Source: Streptomyces uncialis (GTDB lineage: Bacteria > Actinomycetota > Actinomycetes > Streptomycetales > Streptomycetaceae). From it: a stretch of 64,000 bases of DNA. How positions within the stretch are numbered: the first letter of the stretch is position 1; each line of letters starts with the position of its first letter. The notes beneath the pieces were generated by a model. That model saw nothing but the letters and a program-made list of their open reading frames with translations. It ran no database searches and was not told the origin of the DNA. Where the stretch lies: the NCBI RefSeq assembly GCF_036250755.1, contig NZ_CP109583.1, positions 7,107,501 to 7,171,500 on the forward strand. Direction: 5' to 3'. The translations under genes and the position numbers were made by a program. Shown here piece by piece: positions 57,603 through 64,000 of the stretch.

Positions 57603-58388
57603 CTACGGGGAGGCGGGCGGGTACAGCTCGCGGGGCAGTCGCGAGGCGGCGGCCGAGTCCAGCAGCCACAGCGTCCGCGCCCGGCCCCGGGCCCCGGCGG
57701 CCGGGGCCTGGATCTCCCCCGCGCCGGACAGGGCGATGGCCGCGGCCTCCGCCTTGTCCTCGCCCGCCGCCAGCAGCCACACCTCACGGGCGGCCCGGAT
57801 CGCGGGCAGGGTCAGGGAGATCCGGGTGGGCGGCGGCTTGGGCGCCCCGTGCACCCCGACCACGGTCCGTGTCGTCTCCCGTACCCCGGGCAGCTCCGGG
57901 AAGAGCGAGGCCACATGGGTGTCCGGTCCGACGCCCAGCATCAGCACATCGAAGGCCGGCACCGGACCGTGGTCCTCGGGTCCCGCCGCGGCGGCCAGTT
58001 CGGCGGCGTACTCGGCCGCCGCCGCGTCCGCCCCGTCGGCGCCATGGGGGCCGTCCGACGCGGGCATCGGGTGCACCCGCTTCGGGTCGAGCGGCACCGC
58101 GTCCAGCAGGGCCGCCCGGGCCTGGGTGGCATTGCGCTCGGGGTCGCCCTCGGGCAGATAGCGTTCGTCGCCCCACCACAGGTCCAGCCGGGACCAGTCG
58201 ACGGCGTCCCGGGCGGGCGCGGCGGCCAGCGCGGCCAGCACGCCGTTGCCGTTGCGTCCGCCGGTCAGCACGACCGACGCGGAGCCGCGCGCGGACTGGG
58301 CGTCCACGATCCGCGTGATCAGCCGGGCCGCGGCGGCCTGCGCCATCAGCCCCTTGTCGCGGTGGACGACGAGCTGGGGTGTGCTCAT
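57603..58388 (-). CDS. pgl: 6-phosphogluconolactonase
   Basis: Pgl (DevB type) of 261 residues. Motifs: VVLTGGRNGNGVLAALA (sugar phosphate loop), WWGDERYLPEGDPERN and DVLMLGVGPDTHVASLFP. It hydrolyses 6-phosphogluconolactone made by Zwf. Its ATG overlaps the opcA stop as ATGA. Last gene of the tkt-tal-zwf-opcA-pgl unit. Confidence 0.96.
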   Translation of the reverse strand: MSTPQLVVHRDKGLMAQAAAARLITRIVDAQSARGSASVVLTGGRNGNGVLAALAAAPARDAVDWSRLDLWWGDERYLPEGDPERNATQARAALLDAVPLDPKRVHPMPASDGPHGADGADAAAAEYAAELAAAAGPEDHGPVPAFDVLMLGVGPDTHVASLFPELPGVRETTRTVVGVHGAPKPPPTRISLTLPAIRAAREVWLLAAGEDKAEAAAIALSGAGEIQAPAAGARGRARTLWLLDSAAASRLPRELYPPASP

Positions 58389-59491
58389 GTGTCCGTCGCC
58401 TTCTTGGCCGGGGCCGCCTTCTTCGTGGCGGAGCCCGGGGCCTTCGCGGACGGCTGACGACCGCTCGCGGCCTTCTTCGCGGAGCCGCCCTCACCGGCCG
58501 GTCCCCCGGAGGCCGCCTTGGCGGGGCCCGCGGCGGACCCGGAGGCACGCTCACCGGCCACGCCTGAGTCCGCGAGCCGGTCGACCCCGAACCGCAGCGC
58601 GGACTCGTAGGTGTCGTCCGGGTCGAGCCGCCGCAGTTCCTCCGCGATCAGCTCGGCCGTCTCCCGCCGCTTCAGCGCCACCGCGCGGTCCGGCTGCCCG
58701 TCGATGGACAGCGTGGCGAGCGAGCCGTCCGGACGGTCCAGCCCGATCGGCCCGCGATCGGTCATCAGCCGTACGGCGGTCAGCCCCGGGCCGTTGGAGT
58801 GGGAGCGGGTCACGGGCGCGTCCAGCCGGTCCGCGAGCCACATCGCCAGCAGCTCCACGCTCGGGTTGAACTCCTCGCCCTCGACCTCGGCGCCCGTCAC
58901 ATCGCAGGCGACCTGGTCGAGCGCGGCGGCCAGCATCGACCGCCACGGGGTGATCCGGGTCCAGGACAGGTCCGTGTCCCCGGGGGCGTAGGTCTCGGCG
59001 CGGGCCGCGAGCTCCTGGATCGGGCGCTCGGTGGCGTACGCGTCGGTGATCCGGCGCTGGGCCAGCGAGCCCAGCGGATCGCGCGCCGGGTCGGAGGGCG
59101 CGTTGATCGGCCACCACACCACGACGGGCGCGTCCGGCAGCAGCAGCGGCAGGACGACCGACTGGGCGTGTCCGACCACCTCGCCGTACAGCCGCAGGAC
59201 CACCGTCTCGGCGGTGGCCGCCTCCGCGCCCACCCGGACCTCGGCGTCCAGCCGGGAGGTGGTGCGGTCCCGCGGGGACCGCGACACCCGGCGGATGACC
59301 ACCAGGGTGCGCGAGGGGTGCTCGCGGGACGCCTCGCTGGCCGACCGCAGCGCGTCGTAGGCGTTCTCCTCGTCGGTGACGATGACGAGGGTGAGCACCA
59401 TGCCGACGGCGGGGGAGCCGATCGCGCGGCGTCCCTCGATCAGGGCCTTGTTGATCTGGCTGGCCGTGGTGTCCGTGAGATCGATTTTCAT
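58385..59491 (-). CDS. opcA: glucose-6-phosphate dehydrogenase assembly protein OpcA
   Basis: OpcA of 368 residues, needed for full activity of Zwf in actinobacteria and cyanobacteria. Core blocks: MKIDLTDTTASQINKALIEGRR, VVLPLLLPDAPVVVWWP and DLSWTRITPWRSMLAAALDQ. The last 50 residues are an Ala/Lys/Gly-rich tail (SAKKAASGRQPSAKAPG), similar in kind to the UvrA tail. Its ATG overlaps the zwf stop and its stop overlaps the pgl start, both as ATGA. Confidence 0.96.
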   Translation of the reverse strand: MKIDLTDTTASQINKALIEGRRAIGSPAVGMVLTLVIVTDEENAYDALRSASEASREHPSRTLVVIRRVSRSPRDRTTSRLDAEVRVGAEAATAETVVLRLYGEVVGHAQSVVLPLLLPDAPVVVWWPINAPSDPARDPLGSLAQRRITDAYATERPIQELAARAETYAPGDTDLSWTRITPWRSMLAAALDQVACDVTGAEVEGEEFNPSVELLAMWLADRLDAPVTRSHSNGPGLTAVRLMTDRGPIGLDRPDGSLATLSIDGQPDRAVALKRRETAELIAEELRRLDPDDTYESALRFGVDRLADSGVAGERASGSAAGPAKAASGGPAGEGGSAKKAASGRQPSAKAPGSATKKAAPAKKATDT

Positions 59492-61020
59492 GGCCGACGC
59501 CAGCTCCGTCCGTCTCGTGCGAGCATTTCGTCCGCCTCGGCGGGCCCCCAGGTACCGGAGAGGTACTGCGCGGGAGTGCCGTGCGCGTCCCAGTACTGCT
59601 CGATCGGGTCGAGGATGCGCCAGGACAGCTCGACCTCCTCCGTACGGGGGAAGAGGTTCGAGTCGCCGAGCAGGACGTCGAGGATCAGCCGCTCGTACGC
59701 CTCCGGGCTCGACTCCGTGAACGACTCGCCGTAGGCGAAGTCCATGGAGACGTCCCGGACCTCCATCGAGGTACCCGGCACCTTGGAGCCGAAGCGCATG
59801 GTGACGCCCTCGTCCGGCTGGACGCGGATGACCAGCGCGTTGTGGCCCAGCTCCTCCGTCGCGGTCTGGTCGAAGGGGGAGTGCGGGGCGCGCTGGAAGA
59901 CCACGGCGATCTCCGTGACCCGGCGGCCGAGCCGCTTGCCGGTGCGCAGATAGAAGGGGACCCCCGCCCAGCGGCGGTTGTCGATCTCCAGCTTCACCGC
60001 GGCGAAGGTGTCGGTCTTCGACCTGGGGTCGATCCCGTCCTCCTGGAGATAGCCGATCACCTTCTCCCCGCCCTGCCAGCCCGCCGCGTACTGTCCGCGG
60101 ACCGTGTCGGCGCCGAGGTCCTGGGGCAGCTTCACCGCGCTGAGGACCTTGGTCTTCTCGGCGGCGAGCGCGTCCGCGTCGAAGGAGGAGGGCTCCTCCA
60201 TCGCGGTGAGCGCCAGCAGCTGGAGCAGATGGTTCTGGATGACGTCCCGCGCGGCGCCGATGCCGTCGTAGTACCCGGCCCGGCCGCCGATCCCGATGTC
60301 CTCGGCCATGGTGATCTGTACATGGTCGACGTACGACCGGTTCCAGACGGGCTCGAAGAGGGTGTTGGCGAAGCGGAGCGCCAGGATGTTCTGGACGGTC
60401 TCCTTGCCGAGGTAGTGGTCGATCCGGAAGACCTGCTCCGGGTCGAAGACCTCGTGGACGAGCGCGTTGAGTTCCTTCGCGGACGTCAGGTCGTGACCGA
60501 ACGGCTTCTCGATCACCGCCCGCCGCCAGGACCCCTCCTGCGGATCGGCCAGCCCGTGCTTCTTGAGCTGCTTGACGACCTTGGGGAAGAACTTGGGCGG
60601 CACCGACAGATAGAAGGCGAAGTTGCCTCCGGTGCCCTGCTCCTTGTCCAGCTCCGCGATGGTGGCGCGCAGCTGGTCGAAGGCGTCGTCGTCGTCGAAG
60701 TTTCCCTGCACGAAGCGCATCCCCTGGATGAGCTGCTGCCAGACCTCCTCACGGAAGGGGGTGCGGGCGTGCTGCTTGACGGCGTCGTGGACCTCCTGGG
60801 CGAAGTCCTCGTCCTGCCACTCGCGGCGGGCGAACCCGACCAGCGAGAAGCCCGGTGGCAGCAGCCCCCGGTTGGCGAGGTCATAGACGGCAGGCATCAG
60901 CTTTTTCCGGGACAAATCGCCCGTAACGCCGAAGATCACCAGGCCCGACGGCCCCGCGATACGCGGGAGCCGTCGGTCCGCGGCGTCACGAAGCGGATTG
61001 GCTCCGTGTGCGGGTGTCAA
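59488..61020 (-). CDS. zwf: glucose-6-phosphate 1-dehydrogenase
   Basis: Zwf of 510 residues. NADP loop: VIFGVTGDLSRKKLMPAVYD. Substrate site: RIDHYLGKETVQNI (catalytic His in the RIDHYLGKE signature), with EKPFGHDL before it. It catalyses the first oxidative step of the pentose phosphate pathway. The start is TTG 61020, 4 bases after the tal stop, with GGAGGG 8 bases upstream. No ATG or GTG fits the family start better. Confidence 0.97.
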   Translation of the reverse strand: MTPAHGANPLRDAADRRLPRIAGPSGLVIFGVTGDLSRKKLMPAVYDLANRGLLPPGFSLVGFARREWQDEDFAQEVHDAVKQHARTPFREEVWQQLIQGMRFVQGNFDDDDAFDQLRATIAELDKEQGTGGNFAFYLSVPPKFFPKVVKQLKKHGLADPQEGSWRRAVIEKPFGHDLTSAKELNALVHEVFDPEQVFRIDHYLGKETVQNILALRFANTLFEPVWNRSYVDHVQITMAEDIGIGGRAGYYDGIGAARDVIQNHLLQLLALTAMEEPSSFDADALAAEKTKVLSAVKLPQDLGADTVRGQYAAGWQGGEKVIGYLQEDGIDPRSKTDTFAAVKLEIDNRRWAGVPFYLRTGKRLGRRVTEIAVVFQRAPHSPFDQTATEELGHNALVIRVQPDEGVTMRFGSKVPGTSMEVRDVSMDFAYGESFTESSPEAYERLILDVLLGDSNLFPRTEEVELSWRILDPIEQYWDAHGTPAQYLSGTWGPAEADEMLARDGRSWRRP

Positions 61021-61024
61021 GGTT

Positions 61025-62143
61025 TCAGCCCTCCGAAGGGGCGAGGCGCTTGAGCTCTGCCTCGGTCGACTTGAGCAGATCGTTCCAGGACGCCTCGAAC
61101 TTCTCGACGCCCTCTTCCTCCAGCAGGTTCACCACGTCGTCGTACGCGATCCCGAGCTTCTCGACCGCGTCGATCTCGGCGCGCGACTGCTCGTAGGTCC
61201 CGGCGATGGTGTTCCCGGTGATGGAACCATGGTCGGCGGTGGCCTCCAGGGTCGCCTCCGGCATGGTGTTCACGGTCCCCGGGGCGACCAGGTCGTCGAC
61301 GTACAGGGTGTCCTTGTACGCCGGGTCCTTGACGCCCGTCGAGGCCCACAGCGGACGCTGCTTGTGCGCGCCCGCCCTGTCCAGGGCCTGCCAGCGGTCC
61401 GAGGAGAAGACCTCCTCGTACGCCTCGTAGGCCAGCCGCGCGTTGGCCAGGCCCGCCTTGCCGCGGGCCGCCTTCGCCTCGGGGGTGCCCAGCGCGTCCA
61501 GCCGCTTGTCGATCTCGGTGTCCACCCGGGACACGAAGAACGACGCCACCGAACGGATCTTGCTCAGGTCCAGGCCCGCGGCCTTCGCCTTCTCCAGACC
61601 CGCCAGGTACGCGTCCATCACCTCGCGGTAGCGCTCCAGCGAGAAGATCAGCGTGACATTGACGCTGATCCCGAGGCCGATGACCTCGGTGATCGCGGGC
61701 AGGCCCGCCTTCGTCGCCGGGATCTTGATCAGCGTGTTCGGCCGGTCCACCAGCCACGCGAGCTGCTTCGCCTCGGCGATCGTCGCGCGGGTGTGGTGCG
61801 CGAGACGCGGGTCGACCTCGATCGACACCCGGCCGTCCTGGCCGCCCGTCGCGTCGAACACCGGACGCAGCACATCGGCCGCGTTCCGGACATCCGCCGT
61901 GGTGATCATCCGTACGGCCTCGTCCACGGTCAGCTTGCGCGCCGCGAGATCGCTGAGCTGCGCCTCGTAGCCGTCGCCGCCCGAAATGGCCTTCTGGAAG
62001 ATCGACGGGTTGGTCGTGACGCCCACGACGTGCTGCTGGTCGAGCAGCTCGGCGAGGTTGCCGGACGTGATCCGCTTGCGCGACAGGTCGTCCAGCCAGA
62101 TCGCGACGCCTTCGTCGGAGAGGCGCTTGAGTGCGTCCGTCAT
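61025..62143 (-). CDS. tal: transaldolase
   Basis: Transaldolase of 372 residues, the longer actinobacterial type. Motifs: [13 protein letters not shown], the Schiff-base lysine in [14 protein letters not shown] (about 138-151) and [19 protein letters not shown]. It moves dihydroxyacetone units between sugar phosphates. GGAG lies 11 bases before ATG 62143, with a five-codon ATG-TGA minigene between them that overlaps the start as ATGA. Confidence 0.97.
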   Translation of the reverse strand: MTDALKRLSDEGVAIWLDDLSRKRITSGNLAELLDQQHVVGVTTNPSIFQKAISGGDGYEAQLSDLAARKLTVDEAVRMITTADVRNAADVLRPVFDATGGQDGRVSIEVDPRLAHHTRATIAEAKQLAWLVDRPNTLIKIPATKAGLPAITEVIGLGISVNVTLIFSLERYREVMDAYLAGLEKAKAAGLDLSKIRSVASFFVSRVDTEIDKRLDALGTPEAKAARGKAGLANARLAYEAYEEVFSSDRWQALDRAGAHKQRPLWASTGVKDPAYKDTLYVDDLVAPGTVNTMPEATLEATADHGSITGNTIAGTYEQSRAEIDAVEKLGIAYDDVVNLLEEEGVEKFEASWNDLLKSTEAELKRLAPSEG

Positions 62144-62185
62144 GGAAATTGCATCTCCTACTTGATCATTGTTCGTCTGTGTGCG

Positions 62186-64000
62186 TCAGCGCTGGGCGTC
62201 GGCCAGGGATTCCCGCGCCGCGGCCTCGATCGCCTCGGGGGTGAAACCGAACTCGCGGAAGAGGACCTTGCCGTCCGCCGAGGCACCGAAGTGCTCCAGC
62301 GAGACGATCCGGCCCGCGTCACCGACGAAGCGGTGCCAGGTCAGCCCGATACCCGCCTCGACCGCGACCCGCGCCTTCACGGACGGCGGCAGCACCGCGT
62401 CCCGGTACGACCGGTCCTGCTCCTCGAACCACTCCACGCACGGCATCGACACCACACGGGTCGGCACCCCGGCGGCCTGGAGCCGCGTCCGCGCCTCCAC
62501 CGCCAGATGCACCTCGGAGCCCGTACCGATCAGCACGACCTCCGGGGCGCCGCCCTCGGCGTCGAAGAGGACATAGCCGCCCTTGGCGGTGTCCTCGTTC
62601 GACTCGTACGTCGGCACGCCCTGGCGGGTGAGCGCCAGACCGTGCGGGGCGCCCACACCGAACTCCTTGGTGTACCGGCGCAGGATCTCCCGCCACGCGA
62701 GCGCGGTCTCGTTGGCGTCGGCCGGCCGGACCACGTTCAGTCCGGGGATCGCCCGCAGCGAGGCCAGGTGCTCGACCGGCTGGTGCGTCGGGCCGTCCTC
62801 GCCGAGACCGACGGAGTCGTGCGTCCACACATAGGTCACCGGCAGATGCATCAGCGCGGACAGCCGCACCGCGTTGCGCATGTAGTCGGAGAACACCAGG
62901 AACGTCCCGGCGTAGATCCGGGTGTTGCCGTGCAGCGCGATGCCGTTCATCTCCGCGGCCATGGAGTGCTCACGGATACCGAAGTGGATCGTCCGGCCGT
63001 ACGGGTGCGCCTCGGGGAGCGGGTTGCCCTCCGGGAGGAACGACGAGTTCTTGTCGATCGTCGTGTTGTTCGACCCGGCCAGGTCGGCGGAGCCGCCCCA
63101 CAGCTCGGGGATCACCGCGCCGAGCGACTGGAGCACCTTGCCGGACGCGGCGCGGGTGGCGACACCCTTGCCCGTCTCGAACACCGGGAGTTTGTCCTCC
63201 CAGCCCGCGGGCAGCTCACCGGCGGCGATCCGGTCGAAGTCGGCGGCCCGCTCGGGGGAGGCGGTGCGCCAGGCGGCGAAGCCCTTCTCCCACTCGGCCT
63301 TGGCCTCGCGGCCCCGGTCCAGGGCGCCACGGGTGTGCGCGAGGACCTCGTCGGCGACCTCGAAGGTCTGCTCCGGGTCGAAGCCGAGCACCCGCTTGGT
63401 CGCGGCGATCTCCTCGTCACCGAGCGCCGAGCCGTGAGCCGCCTCGGTGTTCTGCGCGTTCGGCGCGGGCCACGCGATGATCGAGCGCATCGCGATGAAC
63501 GACGGACGCTCCGTCTCCGCCTTCGCGGCCTGGATCGCCGTGTACAGCGCCCGCGGGTCGAGGTCGCCGTCCGCCTTCGGCTCGACGCGCTGGACATGCC
63601 AGCCGTACGCCTCGTAACGCCCGAGGGTGTCCTCGGAGACCGCGGTCTCCGTGTCGCCCTCGATCGAGATGTGGTTGTCGTCCCACAGCATGACCAGGTT
63701 GCCGAGCTTCTGGTGCCCGGCCAGCGAGGACGCCTCGGCGGAGATGCCCTCCTGGAGGCAGCCGTCACCGGCGATCACGAAGATGTGGTGATCGAAGGGC
63801 GAGGCGCCCGGGGCGGCCTCGGGGTCGAACAGGCCACGCTCGTAGCGGGCGGCCATCGCCATGCCCACGGCGTTGGCGACACCCTGGCCGAGCGGCCCGG
63901 TCGTCGTCTCCACGCCGACCGTGTGGCCGTACTCCGGGTGCCCCGGGGTCTTCGAGCCCCAGGTGCGGAACGCCTTGAGGTCATCCAGCTCCAGACCGAA
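62186..64000 (-). CDS. tkt: transketolase (5' end outside window)
   Basis: About 604 C-terminal codons are visible and the frame stays open to position 64000, so the N-terminus is cut off by the window. Thiamine diphosphate motif: IAGDGCLQEGISAEASSLAGHQKLGNLVML. Later: PATYV-like VTYVWTHDSVGLGEDGPTHQPVEHLASLR and SMPCVEWFEEQ. The catalytic GPLGQG segment (TTTGPLGQGVANAVGMA) is present. It transfers ketol units in the non-oxidative pentose phosphate pathway. First gene of the tkt-tal-zwf-opcA-pgl unit. Confidence 0.97.
   Translation of the reverse strand, partial: FGLELDDLKAFRTWGSKTPGHPEYGHTVGVETTTGPLGQGVANAVGMAMAARYERGLFDPEAAPGASPFDHHIFVIAGDGCLQEGISAEASSLAGHQKLGNLVMLWDDNHISIEGDTETAVSEDTLGRYEAYGWHVQRVEPKADGDLDPRALYTAIQAAKAETERPSFIAMRSIIAWPAPNAQNTEAAHGSALGDEEIAATKRVLGFDPEQTFEVADEVLAHTRGALDRGREAKAEWEKGFAAWRTASPERAADFDRIAAGELPAGWEDKLPVFETGKGVATRAASGKVLQSLGAVIPELWGGSADLAGSNNTTIDKNSSFLPEGNPLPEAHPYGRTIHFGIREHSMAAEMNGIALHGNTRIYAGTFLVFSDYMRNAVRLSALMHLPVTYVWTHDSVGLGEDGPTHQPVEHLASLRAIPGLNVVRPADANETALAWREILRRYTKEFGVGAPHGLALTRQGVPTYESNEDTAKGGYVLFDAEGGAPEVVLIGTGSEVHLAVEARTRLQAAGVPTRVVSMPCVEWFEEQDRSYRDAVLPPSVKARVAVEAGIGLTWHRFVGDAGRIVSLEHFGASADGKVLFREFGFTPEAIEAAARESLADAQR

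Noticed and set aside
60601..60608. TGTCGGTG on the minus strand inside zwf
   Set aside because: No TAnnnT at the required distance and no start codon nearby.

Overview
The window is high-GC chromosomal DNA of a Streptomyces-type actinomycete. Third codon positions are almost all G or C, GTG and TTG starts are frequent, and developmental and actinobacterial genes (whiA, rbpA, an XRE/DUF5753 + DUF397 + HATPase cluster, opcA, mycothiol-type DinB enzyme) are present. The order uvrB - terD - terC - aroQ - uvrA - uvrC - rapZ - yvcK - whiA - gap - pgk - tpiA - secG - rbpA - pgi, facing pgl - opcA - zwf - tal - tkt, is the conserved core gene order of this genus. No rRNA, tRNA, CRISPR, insertion sequence or prophage was seen.

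Region 1 (1-8 kb) holds small-metabolism and transport genes: DUF6343, an acyltransferase-like protein, a SAM methyltransferase, an S4 RNA-binding protein, a YfcC/DcuC-type carrier, RidA, a PLP serine/threonine dehydratase and a DUF899 protein. Region 2 (8.1-11.6 kb) is a whiJ-like regulatory cassette: small protein and HATPase on the minus strand, then XRE/DUF5753, DUF397 and an SAM methyltransferase on the plus strand, with three inverted repeats between the divergent arms. Region 3 (11.8-22.1 kb) carries gltD, DUF1772, a CBS protein, corA, the pseudouridine-catabolism pair psuG and a PfkB kinase, a cupin, an MFS carrier, ogt and a secreted GDPD. Region 4 (22.4-31.1 kb) has MHYT, uvrB, TerD, a TerD-like fusion protein, terC behind a manganese riboswitch, and a Ca/H antiporter. 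Region 5 (31.3-46.7 kb) has aroQ, an MBL hydrolase, a DinB-type enzyme, uvrA, a sugar kinase, a Rieske lipoprotein, an HTH regulator divergent from a secreted cysteine protease with a coupled membrane partner, then uvrC-rapZ-yvcK-whiA as an overlapping operon. Region 6 (46.9-64 kb) is a secreted M14 peptidase followed by central carbon metabolism.

Four systems-level signals stand out. (i) uvrB, uvrC, ogt and an MFS exporter gene each have a promoter of the form TGTCRGTG, 8 bp, TAnnnT, the RecA-independent DNA-damage promoter known from mycobacteria (PafBC type). In the three repair genes the start codon lies 7 bp after the -10, so the mRNAs are probably leaderless. The same promoter on the MFS gene suggests a damage-induced exporter. 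(ii) A yybP-ykoY manganese riboswitch precedes terC. The 3' strand of its P1 helix is also a perfect 10-bp complement of the terC ribosome-binding site, giving a direct on/off model. (iii) Many gene junctions contain degenerate tandem repeats of regular period (7-40 bp). In at least three cases the repeat unit contains the stop codon and last codons of the neighbouring gene. (iv) Long perfect hairpins mark most transcription-unit ends, and a 21-bp one sits between gap and pgk.

Many adjacent genes overlap as ATGA or GTGA (for example uvrC/rapZ, rapZ/yvcK, zwf/opcA, opcA/pgl, psuG/kinase, protease/partner), so translational coupling is a strong theme.
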